Source: Sphingomonas naphthae (GTDB lineage Bacteria > Pseudomonadota > Alphaproteobacteria > Sphingomonadales > Sphingomonadaceae). From it: 64,000 bases of DNA. Positions 26,457-34,836 of this stretch are shown here, one piece after another. The DNA is taken from positions 1,116,001 through 1,180,000 of the forward strand of contig NZ_CP117411.1 of NCBI RefSeq assembly GCF_028607085.1. The letters run 5' to 3'. Each line of letters starts with the position of its first letter. The first letter of the stretch is position 1. The position numbers and the translations under genes were made by a program. Below the pieces are notes generated by a model. It was not told the DNA's origin. It worked only from the letters and a program-made list of their open reading frames with translations, and did no database searches.

Positions 26457-27767
26457 TCAATCCTTCTGGCTGGTGTCGACGGACGCGCCGCTGCCGCCGC
26501 CGTCGCCGGAGCGCAGCGTGTGGGCGGCGATGGTCGCGCCGTGGGTCATGGTCTGGCGGTTCTTCATCGCGGACGCCCAGGCGGGCGCTCCGGCCGGCGC
26601 GTCCGGCGACGGCGCGGAGCCGCCGCCTGAAACGGTCCCGCCCGTTGCGGTGACGGCGGCGCGGCCGCCCGAGCGATAGCTGCCCTTGAGCGAGGCGGCC
26701 GCCTTGCGAAGCGGCGACATGGCTGCGCCGACGGCGGCCTGGCCGACGCCAGCAGCGCCGCCGGCAACGGCGGCAGCGCCGGTCTTGCCGGCCGAACCGA
26801 GTGCATAGGCGCTGTTGGCGGCGCCCGAAGTGAAGGCGGCGCCGCGCGCTGCGCCGCCTACTGCACCCGCCGCCGCGCCGACGCCGAGGCGGGCGGCAGC
26901 GGCGCCACCGGCAAGCGCGCCGCCGGCTGCGAGCACGGTTCCCGCCGCAGCCCCTGCGCCAAGCGCCGGGCCGCCGGAGACGATGCCATTGGCGATCGAC
27001 GGGCCGAAGATACCAAGGCCGAGAAGACACAGCGAGGCAAGCGCGACGGCCATCGCGTCCTCGATGCTCGGCTGCGCGCCGCCGAAACCGGCGCGGAACT
27101 CATCGAACAAGGTCGAGCCGATGCCGACGATGACGGCGAGCACCAGCACCTTGATGCCCGACGAGATCACCAGCCCCAGCACGCGCTCGGCCATGAAGGC
27201 GGTCTTGCCGAACAGGCCGAACGGAATAAGGACGAAGCCGGCGAGCGTCGCCAGCTTGAACTCGATCAGCGTCACGAAAAGCTGGATCGCCAGAATGAAG
27301 AAGGCGAGGATGACCAGCACCCAGGCGATCAGCAGCACCGCGATCTGGATGAAGTTCTCGAAGAATGCGACCCAGCCCATCAAGTCTGAAATGGATTCTA
27401 GGATCGGCTGACCAGCCTCCAGCCCAACTTGGGCGACGCGGCCCGGCTGGAGCAGTTCGGCGGCCGTAAAGCCGGTGCCCGACGCTTTGAGGCCGAGCCC
27501 GGCGAAGCTCTCGAAGACGATGCGTGCCAGGCTGTTCCAGTTGCCAATGATGTAGGCGAAGACGCCGATGAACAGCGTCTTCTTGACGAGGCGGGCGATG
27601 ATGTCGTCGCCCTCACCCCACGTCCAGAACAGCGCGGCCAGGGTCACGTCGATGACGATCAGGGTGGTGGCGATGAACGCCACCTCGCCGCCGAGAAGGC
27701 CGAACCCGCTGTCGATGTAGCGGGTGAAGACATCCAGAAAGCGATCGACGACGCCGGTGCCGCCCAT
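26457..27767 (-). CDS. trbL: P-type conjugative transfer protein TrbL (VirB6-like)
   Basis: A 436-residue polytopic inner-membrane protein. The N-terminal 250 residues contain about six hydrophobic segments, for example IATTLIVIDVTLAALFWTW and LLIAWVLVILAFFILAIQLF. The C-terminal tail is Ala/Gly-rich and cytoplasmic. This matches the VirB6/TrbL subunit that passes DNA across the inner membrane. An AGGAG site precedes the ATG. Confidence 0.94.
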   Translation of the reverse strand: MGGTGVVDRFLDVFTRYIDSGFGLLGGEVAFIATTLIVIDVTLAALFWTWGEGDDIIARLVKKTLFIGVFAYIIGNWNSLARIVFESFAGLGLKASGTGFTAAELLQPGRVAQVGLEAGQPILESISDLMGWVAFFENFIQIAVLLIAWVLVILAFFILAIQLFVTLIEFKLATLAGFVLIPFGLFGKTAFMAERVLGLVISSGIKVLVLAVIVGIGSTLFDEFRAGFGGAQPSIEDAMAVALASLCLLGLGIFGPSIANGIVSGGPALGAGAAAGTVLAAGGALAGGAAAARLGVGAAAGAVGGAARGAAFTSGAANSAYALGSAGKTGAAAVAGGAAGVGQAAVGAAMSPLRKAAASLKGSYRSGGRAAVTATGGTVSGGGSAPSPDAPAGAPAWASAMKNRQTMTHGATIAAHTLRSGDGGGSGASVDTSQKD

Positions 27768-27768
27768 G

Positions 27769-28071
27769 TCAGTTCTCCTGTGCCGAAGCGTCTTCGGCGA
27801 TGCGGGCGGCGGGGCGCGCGCCGGGCGCGAGGAATCGGCGACGGTTCTCGGCCCAGGCGCGCAGGCAGTCGGAGTCGCTTGCCCCGGCCGCGCCGATCGA
27901 CTGGCAGCGGCGCAGCTCGATCAGCAGCGGGTCCGTCGCCGAGGTGTCGGCGACGGCCGCCGGCGCCGCGCGCGGGGGTTCGGGTGCGCGGCTCATCTCG
28001 ATCGCCGTCATCGTGATGGCGATGGCGATGAAGATGACGGCGCCGATGCGCGCGAGGAGCTTGCTGTCCAC
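27769..28071 (-). CDS. TrbK-alt, putative entry-exclusion protein
   Basis: A 100-residue protein with one N-terminal membrane helix (IGAVIFIAIAITMTAIEM) and the C-terminal pattern LIELRRCQSIG, then DSDCLRAWAENRRRFLAP. That pattern is characteristic of the TrbK-alt family found between trbJ and trbL in alphaproteobacterial elements. It starts at GTG. Together with the EexN-like protein at the operon end, the element may carry two exclusion proteins. Confidence 0.85.
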   Translation of the reverse strand: MDSKLLARIGAVIFIAIAITMTAIEMSRAPEPPRAAPAAVADTSATDPLLIELRRCQSIGAAGASDSDCLRAWAENRRRFLAPGARPAARIAEDASAQEN

Positions 28072-28076
28072 GGGCG

Positions 28077-28835
28077 TCAGTCGTGGAACATGCGGGCGTT
28101 GCCCGGCTGATAGCCGGTGGACCGCGTGAGGAAGCGGCGGAGCCGTTCGCGGCTCTCGGCTTCGACGGCAGCGTTGCGCGCGGAATCCAGCGCCTGCGCC
28201 CGGCCCTGCGCGGCGAGCAGCGCCGTCAGGTCCGCAAGCTGCTGTGATTGCAGCGCGAGAAGCTGGTTGCCCGCCTGCGCCGCCTGAAGCGCGCCCGTCG
28301 CCGACTGGCTGGACGTGACCAGGCCGTCCATCGTGGTGCGCGCGCCGTCGATGTTGCCGACGACGCCGGCCTGAACGCGCAGCGCGTCCTCGAACGCCCC
28401 GACGCTATCCGCCCAACGCGCATTGGCATTGGCGACCATCTGCGCGTGGGTGCCGGTGAGCGCCGCGCCCTTGTAGCGGCCGTTGAACACCTGCTGGACG
28501 TTCTGCACATCGTAGGCGATGCGCTGCGCCTCGCCGAGAAGCTGCTGGGTGCGCTGCACCTGCTGCTGCAACTGCTGGAGCGAGCTGAACGGCAGCGAAG
28601 CCAGGTTGCGCGCCTCGTTGACGAGGCTGGTCGCCTGCTGCTGGATTTGCTGGATCTGGTTGTTGACCTGCTGGAGCGACCGCGCGGCCGTCAGCACGTT
28701 CTGCGCATAGTTGGTCGGGTCATAGACGATCCCGCCGAACTGAGCGTGCGCCGGCGTGGCGGCGGTGATGCCGATCATGCTCGACGTGGCGATGGCGCCG
28801 GCCAGCATGGCGCGGCGCAGGATATTGGGTTTCAT
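28077..28835 (-). CDS. trbJ: P-type conjugative transfer protein TrbJ (VirB5-like)
   Basis: A 252-residue secreted protein. A signal peptide ends at AHAQ (about residue 31). The mature part is almost entirely helical and Gln-rich (VNNQIQQIQQQATSLVNE, SSLQQLQQQVQRTQQLLGE), typical of TrbJ/VirB5 minor pilus components. The chosen ATG gives a proper signal peptide, and the open frame upstream overlaps trbE and is not real. Its start overlaps the trbE stop by four bases. Confidence 0.93.
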   Translation of the reverse strand: MKPNILRRAMLAGAIATSSMIGITAATPAHAQFGGIVYDPTNYAQNVLTAARSLQQVNNQIQQIQQQATSLVNEARNLASLPFSSLQQLQQQVQRTQQLLGEAQRIAYDVQNVQQVFNGRYKGAALTGTHAQMVANANARWADSVGAFEDALRVQAGVVGNIDGARTTMDGLVTSSQSATGALQAAQAGNQLLALQSQQLADLTALLAAQGRAQALDSARNAAVEAESRERLRRFLTRSTGYQPGNARMFHD

Positions 28836-31321
28836 GGGGTCGTGTCCTTCAAGGCAAGGTGGAGCTGGCCGGCATCTTCCCGGCGACCGGCCAGCGGATC
28901 GGGTTGGGGTTCGGGAAGAAGATCGACCGCCCAGGCCAGGCCGCGATGGCGCAGCCATTCGGCGGCGAAGCGCTCGCGGCCGTGGGTCTCGACCAGCTCG
29001 GCGATGCGGAGCTGATCGGTCTTGGAAGAAGCGGCGGCGAAGGCCAGCGCGATCTCGCCCAGCCCCAGCTCGAACAGCCGGTTGCCGCGCCGCGACTGGC
29101 AGTAATAGTCGCGCTTGGGAGTCGCCCGGCTGAGGATTTCGATCTGGCGGGCGTTGAGGCCGAACCGCTCATAGATCGCGGCGATCTGCGGCTCGGCCGC
29201 GCGTTCGTTCGGTAGGAAGATGCGCGTCGGGCAGCTCTCGATGATGGCCGGCGCGATGCTCGACGTCTCGATGTCGGCGAGGCTCTGCGTGGCGAAAACG
29301 ACGCTGGCGTTCTTCTTGCGCAGGGTCTTCAGCCATTCGCGGAGCTGCGCGGCGAAGTCGGGGCTGTCGAGAACCAGCCAGCCCTCGTCGATGATGATGA
29401 GCGTGGGCGAGCCGTCCAGTCGGCCCTCGATCCGGTGGAACAGGTAGGACAGCACCGCGGCGGCCGATCCGGCGCCGACCAAACCCTCGGTCTCGAACGC
29501 CTGCACCGACGCTTCGCCGAGCCGTTCGGCCTCGGCATCGAGCAGCCGGCCCCACGGCCCGCCAAGGCAATAGGAGGCGAGCGCCTGCTTGAGCTGCTGG
29601 CTCTGGAGCAACACGGCGAGCCCGGTCAGCGTGCGTTCCGTGACGGGCGCACTGGCAAGCGAGCCGAGCGCCGACCACAAATGCTCTTTCGCCTGCGGAT
29701 CGACCGCGACGCCTTCCGAGGCGAGGATCGCCGCGAGCCAATCCGCCGCCCATGCGCGCTCGGCCGGATCATCAATACGGGCGAGCGGCTGGAGCTGCAC
29801 GCCGTCGCCGGCCTCGTCGGCGAGCATCCCGCCGAGATCCTGCCAGTCGCCGCCCATGCCGATCGCAGCGGCGCGAATGCTGCCGCCGAAATCGAAGGCG
29901 AAGACCTGGCCGTTCTCGTAGCGGCGGAACTGCATCGCCATGAGGGCGAGCAGCACCGACTTGCCGGCGCCGGTCGGCCCGACGATCAGCGTGTGGCCGA
30001 CGTCGCCGACGTGAAGGGAAAACCGGAACGGGGTCGAGCCTTCGGTCTTGCCATAGAGCAAGGGGGGCGCGCCGAAATGCTCATCCCGTTCCGGCCCCGC
30101 CCATACTGCTGACAGGGGGATCAGGTGGGCGAGATTGATGGTGGAGATGGGAGGTTGGCGGACATTGGCGTAGGTGTGGCCGGGCAGGCTCCCCAGCCAT
30201 GCCTCGATCGCGTTCATGCCCTCGGGGATGACGTTGAAGTCGCGGCCTTGGATGACCTTTTCGACCAGCCGCAGCTTCTCGGCGGCGACGGCGGGATCGC
30301 GGTCCCATACCGTCACCGTCGCGGTGACATAGGCCATGCCGGCATAGTCGGCGCCCAACTCCTGCAGGGCGGTGTCGGCGTCGGCGGCCTTGTTGGAGGC
30401 GTCGCTGTCCACGAGGACCGACGCCTCGTTGGTCATCACCTCCTTCAAGATCGCGACCACGCTCTTGCGCTTGGCGAACCACTGGCGGCGGATGCGGCTC
30501 AGCAGCTTGGTCGCATCGGTCTTGTCGAGCATGATCGCGCGGGTCGACCAGCGATACTCGAAGGCGAGCCGGTTCAGCTCGTCGAGCAGACCGGGGAAGG
30601 TCACGCTCGGGAAGCCGACGATGGTGAGCGTGCGAAGATGTTGGTCGCCGAGCTTCGGTTCGAGCCCGCCGGTCAGCGGCTCGTCGGCGAGCAGCGCGTC
30701 GAGGTGCATCGGCGTCTCGGGGACGCGCACGCGCTGGCGGCGGGTCGAGACGGTCGAGTGGAGGTATGTCAGCGTCTCGGCGTCATCGAGCCAGCGAACC
30801 TCGGGCACGAAGCCGTCGACCAGGTTGAGCACACGGTCGCTGCGATCGGTGAAGCCCTTGAGCAGCTCCCACGGATCGACGCCGGATGTGGAGCGGCCCT
30901 CGTAGAGCCAGCCTTCGGCGCGCGCCGCTTCCTCGGCCGGCGGCATCCACAGCAGCGTCAGGAAGTAGCGGCTCTCAAAATGCGCGCCCTCCTCGCGGAA
31001 CTGTTCGCGGCGCTCGAACTCGACCAGCGACGACACGGGATCGGGAAAGTCGGACTGCGGATAGTCGAGCGCCGGGGTGCGCTGCGCCTCGACGAAGATC
31101 GCCCAGCCGGAGCCGAGACGGCGCAGCGAGTTGTTCAGCCGCGCTGTCGTGGCGACCAGCTCAGCCGGCGTCGCGCTGTCGAGATCAGGGCCGCGGAACC
31201 GGGCGGTGCGCTGGAACGAGCCGTCCTTGTTCAGCACGACGCCTTCGCCGACCAGCGCCGCCCAGGGCAGGAAGTCAGGAAGGTTTGCAGCTTTGCTGCG
31301 ATATTCGCGCAAGCTCATCAT
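28832..31321 (-). CDS. trbE: Conjugal transfer ATPase TrbE (VirB4-like)
   Basis: An 829-residue VirB4-type ATPase that powers pilus assembly and DNA transfer. The N-terminal CagE/VirB4 domain begins LREYRSKAANLPDFLPW. The Walker A motif GPTGAGKSVLL is at about residue 447 and Walker B LIIIDEGWLVLDSP at about residue 642, followed by the FATQSLADIE segment. The start was set at the ATG overlapping the trbD stop; an alternative ATG lies four codons upstream. Confidence 0.96.
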   Translation of the reverse strand: MMSLREYRSKAANLPDFLPWAALVGEGVVLNKDGSFQRTARFRGPDLDSATPAELVATTARLNNSLRRLGSGWAIFVEAQRTPALDYPQSDFPDPVSSLVEFERREQFREEGAHFESRYFLTLLWMPPAEEAARAEGWLYEGRSTSGVDPWELLKGFTDRSDRVLNLVDGFVPEVRWLDDAETLTYLHSTVSTRRQRVRVPETPMHLDALLADEPLTGGLEPKLGDQHLRTLTIVGFPSVTFPGLLDELNRLAFEYRWSTRAIMLDKTDATKLLSRIRRQWFAKRKSVVAILKEVMTNEASVLVDSDASNKAADADTALQELGADYAGMAYVTATVTVWDRDPAVAAEKLRLVEKVIQGRDFNVIPEGMNAIEAWLGSLPGHTYANVRQPPISTINLAHLIPLSAVWAGPERDEHFGAPPLLYGKTEGSTPFRFSLHVGDVGHTLIVGPTGAGKSVLLALMAMQFRRYENGQVFAFDFGGSIRAAAIGMGGDWQDLGGMLADEAGDGVQLQPLARIDDPAERAWAADWLAAILASEGVAVDPQAKEHLWSALGSLASAPVTERTLTGLAVLLQSQQLKQALASYCLGGPWGRLLDAEAERLGEASVQAFETEGLVGAGSAAAVLSYLFHRIEGRLDGSPTLIIIDEGWLVLDSPDFAAQLREWLKTLRKKNASVVFATQSLADIETSSIAPAIIESCPTRIFLPNERAAEPQIAAIYERFGLNARQIEILSRATPKRDYYCQSRRGNRLFELGLGEIALAFAAASSKTDQLRIAELVETHGRERFAAEWLRHRGLAWAVDLLPEPQPDPLAGRREDAGQLHLALKDTTP

Positions 31322-31599
31322 GGCCGCATCCATGTCGGGTAGCGGAGGTGGCGTCGGGCCACGTCCACGAATTGCGGGTCGCGGCGAGCGGCCCACACGG
31401 ACAGCCCGTGGCCGACCGCCCAGATGACCAGGCCGGCGATCCACAGGCGCAGGCCGAGGCCGATCGCGCCCGCCAGCGTCCCGTTGACGATGGCGATCGA
31501 GCGTGGGGCGCCGCCGAGCAATATCTGCTCGGTCAGCGCCCGGTGGACCGGGGCGAAATAGCCCGCGATCGGTTCGCCATGATCGGCCGCCCCGTTCAT
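31318..31599 (-). CDS. trbD: Conjugal transfer protein TrbD (VirB3-like)
   Basis: A 93-residue inner-membrane protein with the TrbD/VirB3 layout. The N-terminal segment VHRALTEQILLGGAPRSIAI is followed by two hydrophobic helices (LAGAIGLGLRLWIAGLVIWA) and a C-terminal RRDPQFVDVARRHLRY, which is strongly conserved in the family. It overlaps trbC and trbE by four bases each. Confidence 0.93.
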   Translation of the reverse strand: MNGAADHGEPIAGYFAPVHRALTEQILLGGAPRSIAIVNGTLAGAIGLGLRLWIAGLVIWAVGHGLSVWAARRDPQFVDVARRHLRYPTWMRP

Positions 31600-31931
31600 G
31601 CGATCAGCGCTCCGCCGCCGAACGAGAAGAACGACAGGAAGAAGCTCGACGCGGCGAACGCGATCGACAGGCCGAACACGATCTGGATCAGCCGGCGCGA
31701 GCCGCCCGATGTGTCTCCGAACGCCAGCGTCAGGCCGGTCACGATGATGATGATGACGGCGATAATCTTCGCCACTGGCCCCTCGATGCTTTCGAGGATC
31801 GACTGGAGCGGCGCTTCCCACGGCATCGACGAGCCGCCGGCGTGGGCCGGAACGGCAAAGGTCAGCGCGATCACGCTGGCGGTGGCGGTAAGCATGGCGC
31901 GGCGTGCGCCATGCCGAAGGGCATGGATCAT
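31596..31931 (-). CDS. trbC: Conjugal pilin TrbC (VirB2-like)
   Basis: A 111-residue pre-pilin. A long signal peptide ends at PAHAGG (about residue 31). Two hydrophobic helices follow (VAKIIAVIIIIVTGLTLAFG and LIQIVFGLSIAFAASSFFLS), joined by a short polar loop. This is the TrbC/VirB2 arrangement. In IncP elements the TraF peptidase matures and cyclises TrbC, and a TraF homologue is encoded in this element. Confidence 0.93.
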   Translation of the reverse strand: MIHALRHGARRAMLTATASVIALTFAVPAHAGGSSMPWEAPLQSILESIEGPVAKIIAVIIIIVTGLTLAFGDTSGGSRRLIQIVFGLSIAFAASSFFLSFFSFGGGALIA

Positions 31932-32914
31932 GGCAGGTCTCCGGCTTGGTGGTTGGTGAGGGGTGCGAGGCGGTAGTCGCCGGTTGCGAGGTCGAGCCCT
32001 TCGACGCGGGCCAGCTCGGTCAGCCGGCGCCCGTGCGCGTCGCGGACCAGCACGGCGATCAGGTCGATCGTCTCGGCGATCAGCGCGCGCGGGACCGTCA
32101 CGACGGCCTCCTGGATGAGCTGTTCCATGCGGCGCAGCGCGCCGAGCGCAGTGCCGGCGTGGATAGTGCCGACTCCGCCGGGATGACCGGTGCCCCAAGC
32201 TTTGATGAGGTCGAGGGCCTCGGCACCGCGAACCTCGCCGATGGGGATGCGGTCGGGGCGCAGGCGCAGCGACGAGCGGACCAGCTCGGACAGCGACACC
32301 ACGCCGTCCTTGGTCCGCATGGCGACGAGGTTAGGCGCGGCGCATTGCAGTTCGCGCGTATCTTCGATCAGGACGACGCGGTCGGTGGTCTTGGCGACTT
32401 CCGCCAATAGCGCGTTGACCAACGTGGTCTTGCCCGCGCCGGTGCCGCCCGCGACGAGGATGTTGGCGCGGCTCTCGACGCCGTGGCGCAATGCCTCAGC
32501 TTCAGCCGCCGACATGATCCCCGCAGCCACGTAGTCGTCGAGCGTGAACACGGCGACGGCGGGCTTACGGATCGCGAAGGCCGGCGCGGCGACGACGGGC
32601 GGCAGCAACCCCTCGAACCGCTCACCTCCTTCCGGCAGCTCGGCCGAGACGCGCGGGGATCGGGCGTGAACCTCTACGCCGACATGGTGCGCGACCAGGC
32701 GGACGATTCGCTCGCCATCGGCAGCGCTCAGCAGCTCGCCAGTATCGCTGATCCCCTCGCCGAGTCTATCGAGCCAAAGCCGGCCATCCGGGTTCAGCAT
32801 CACTTCGATGACGGCGGGATCGTCCAGCCATCCCGCGATCGACGGTCCGAGCGCCGTGCGCAGCATTCGCGCGCCGCGTGTCTTGGTCTCGGATCGGATC
32901 GGCTGGACGGTCAA
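31928..32914 (-). CDS. trbB: Conjugal transfer ATPase TrbB (VirB11-like)
   Basis: A 328-residue VirB11-type traffic ATPase. Walker [13 protein letters not shown] lies at about residue 155, followed by [12 protein letters not shown], the Asp/His-box [20 protein letters not shown], and a C-terminal [10 protein letters not shown]. The start used is a TTG, which gives the N-terminus normally expected for this family ([14 protein letters not shown]); the first ATG is 16 codons later. Just upstream lies a foreign two-gene insert on the opposite strand, so the operon is split between copG and trbB, and trbB probably needs its own promoter in 32915-33139. Confidence 0.94.
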   Translation of the reverse strand: MTVQPIRSETKTRGARMLRTALGPSIAGWLDDPAVIEVMLNPDGRLWLDRLGEGISDTGELLSAADGERIVRLVAHHVGVEVHARSPRVSAELPEGGERFEGLLPPVVAAPAFAIRKPAVAVFTLDDYVAAGIMSAAEAEALRHGVESRANILVAGGTGAGKTTLVNALLAEVAKTTDRVVLIEDTRELQCAAPNLVAMRTKDGVVSLSELVRSSLRLRPDRIPIGEVRGAEALDLIKAWGTGHPGGVGTIHAGTALGALRRMEQLIQEAVVTVPRALIAETIDLIAVLVRDAHGRRLTELARVEGLDLATGDYRLAPLTNHQAGDLP

Positions 32915-33139
32915 GGATCGGCCCCTGGATTGGGCCGGGCGAACCGCCGCCTGACCTCAGGAGCACATCAAGAGACGCAGAAATATTCGCCCTGCAACAG
33001 CTACTTATCGGCGTAGTAAAAGCGGCGGCATATACGGTGCCGGCGGCGGATTTGTTTGGGCTGACACTCGGCCTCCGCGGTTCGCACCATTATCGACCAG
33101 GAATGATGACGGGCGAATCGGCGAGGCGATAACGGACGG

Positions 33140-33961
33140 ATGATGGCAAGCAATTCAGAGACAAACGACGCGGAAGAGACTGGGGCATCGCTTTCAGTCG
33201 AAGCCCGCCCACGATGGTCGATCTGGATCGACATCGAGGGCTTTAGCAAACTTTGGGAGGACGGCGGGTTAGCCTTGGCAGGATTGCGCGCGCTGATGAG
33301 CGGAATCTACGCGATCGGTAACAAGGTCTATACCGACGATGGCGATCGGCTCTTCGCCCACCAGTTCGGGGATGGCTTTGTCATCGTCGGCGATTTCCAC
33401 GAGGAAGCGCTGGACCGCTGCGTCGCAATCGCTGTTGCGCTCATGCGCCACATCGCGACGTCGGGTTGCCTCGCCCGCGCCGCTGTCGCCGAGGGTGATT
33501 TCGCCGATTACTCGGGTTGCTGGCCCAAGGAAATCCGTCAGGAGATAGCGAACCTTCAGTCCAACGATACCGTGTCGCTGGGGAGCGGGAGCATGACCCT
33601 ATTGCCCGTGATGGGAACGGCTCTCATCAACGCGAACAAACTCGACAGCAGCAATTGCGTAAAGGGCGCTGTGCTGACCATCGCATCGAAGGATGCGGGG
33701 CGGATCGCCAGCGGCTTTCCCCGCCGCGTGTCGGCAGCGGACGGCAGGTTCACGATGATCGATTGGGTGCATGCCGCCTCCCCCTTTATCGATGAGATTG
33801 TCGCCCGATCGGGCGTCGGCGGTTTATCCGCTGCCGACATCGAGGCAGCCATTACCCGCTATGTCGGAGGGATGCCCGCGCCGCCATCGGCATGGATCAC
33901 CGGCACCCGCGACTATGGCAGCCTTTCCATGCCGCTCGCGGGGGACGAAGCGGCGACATGA
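33140..33961 (+). CDS. Class III nucleotidyl-cyclase-like protein, candidate defence signal synthase
   Basis: A 273-residue protein that I read as a class III nucleotidyl cyclase domain. The first metal-binding Asp lies in WIDIEGFSKL (D31) and the second in HQFGDGFVIV (D78), 47 residues apart, as in known cyclases. The segment ARAAVAEGDF (about 112-121) matches the strand and Gly after the second Asp, and LLPVMGTALINANKLD (154-169) matches the usual GxxVNxAxRL helix. The Lys that selects adenine in adenylate cyclases (KTIGD) is His74 here, so the base used may be unusual. There is no membrane segment or sensor domain. The gene is coupled by an ATGA overlap to an HNH-like gene. Inference: it makes a cyclic nucleotide that activates that nuclease, as in Pycsar-type defence. 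No member of this exact pair is known to me. Confidence 0.68.
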   Translation: MMASNSETNDAEETGASLSVEARPRWSIWIDIEGFSKLWEDGGLALAGLRALMSGIYAIGNKVYTDDGDRLFAHQFGDGFVIVGDFHEEALDRCVAIAVALMRHIATSGCLARAAVAEGDFADYSGCWPKEIRQEIANLQSNDTVSLGSGSMTLLPVMGTALINANKLDSSNCVKGAVLTIASKDAGRIASGFPRRVSAADGRFTMIDWVHAASPFIDEIVARSGVGGLSAADIEAAITRYVGGMPAPPSAWITGTRDYGSLSMPLAGDEAAT

Positions 33962-34419
33962 AGCGAGAGAAGACGCCGAGGATTCCGACAGCGGAAGAAT
34001 TTTCAGCTTACAGGGGCGCGCACTGCCACCAGCTATGGGCGCGGGTTGGTCCCGACTGGACTTGCCCGTGTTGCAAGCGGTCGAAATTCCAGATTCTCCG
34101 TTGGACTATGCGCTTCCCGCGCACGGCAGAACGCTTCGAAGACTGGATGGCTGGACTGCATGAGCATCACGATCATGCACGCAGTTGGGACGGCATCGGC
34201 GTTGCTCGGTTTCATCCAACGGTGCTGTGCGATCAGTGCAACGCAGCAGACGGTGCGGCAAAACGGCGGCTGAAATTGCCTGAATACTTTTCATTCTCAC
34301 CTATGGAAATCGCACAGTTCGTCACGGCAACACCGCACGGAAAGCATGTGATCGATCTGGCATCGGCAGAACGCATTTACAGATCCCTTCGAGGTGCCGA
34401 CCTAGTCGCTTTCAGGTGA
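33958..34419 (+). CDS. HNH-nuclease-like protein, candidate effector of the cyclase
   Basis: A 153-residue protein with an HNH (beta-beta-alpha-metal) layout: CPCC (C36 and C39) as the first zinc knuckle, LHEHHDH (68-73) as the His pair, and LCDQCNAADGAAK (90-102) giving the second CxxC and the catalytic-type Asn, then LPEYFSFSPMEIAQFV. It has no SAVED, TIR or membrane domain, so if it binds a cyclic nucleotide the site must lie in the short flanks (1-30 or 105-153). Its ATG overlaps the cyclase stop, so both are made from one message. Its 3' end overlaps copG by 18 bases in the opposite direction. The HNH reading is well supported by motif order; the effector role is inferred from coupling. 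Confidence 0.68.
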   Translation: MKREKTPRIPTAEEFSAYRGAHCHQLWARVGPDWTCPCCKRSKFQILRWTMRFPRTAERFEDWMAGLHEHHDHARSWDGIGVARFHPTVLCDQCNAADGAAKRRLKLPEYFSFSPMEIAQFVTATPHGKHVIDLASAERIYRSLRGADLVAFR

Positions 34420-34827
34420 CGGTCTCGGAGCGACATCTTCGGGTATCTCGTCCAGCAGGCTCTTGCCGCTGGCATAGCGACGACCGAGCGTTTCGATGAA
34501 GCCCTCATAGCGCTTGCGCCCCTTCACCTGCGCAGCAGCCTGGTCCTCGTCGGACAGCGGCGGTGTCACCGACAGCCAGAAGCGGACGAACAGCGCCAGC
34601 GCTTCGGTCGAGAGTCCCGTGTTGCGCTCAAGCCGCTGCACCTGACGCGACAGGCGGTCGAGCCGGCGAGCGAACGCCGCCTCCATCCGGTCGGCGCCAT
34701 CCGGCGAAAGATAGGACGCCACTGCCGCCTCCACGATCGCCGAGCGCGAGATGCGGCGGCGGATCGCCAGCTCGTCCACCTGCTTAGCAAGTGCGGGCGG
34801 GAAATAGACGTTGAGCCGGGTCCGCAT
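34402..34827 (-). CDS. CopG/ribbon-helix-helix DNA-binding protein of the transfer operon
   Basis: A 141-residue protein. The N-terminal ribbon-helix-helix reads RLNVYFPPALAKQVDELAIR followed by RRISRSAIVEAAVASYLS. A helical region, FARRLDRLSRQVQRLERN, probably dimerises. It follows traG by nine bases and has an AGGAGG site. In related elements this CopG gene is directly followed by trbB; here the two are separated by the cyclase-HNH insert. It is likely a local regulator of the transfer genes. Confidence 0.88.
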   Translation of the reverse strand: MRTRLNVYFPPALAKQVDELAIRRRISRSAIVEAAVASYLSPDGADRMEAAFARRLDRLSRQVQRLERNTGLSTEALALFVRFWLSVTPPLSDEDQAAAQVKGRKRYEGFIETLGRRYASGKSLLDEIPEDVAPRPSPESD

Positions 34828-34836
34828 GACGGCCTC

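Noticed and set aside
25774-27030. Continuous open frame upstream of trbG through trbF and trbL
   Set aside because: Its product is Arg-rich and lacks motifs; trbF and trbL read well in other frames with their own ribosome-binding sites.
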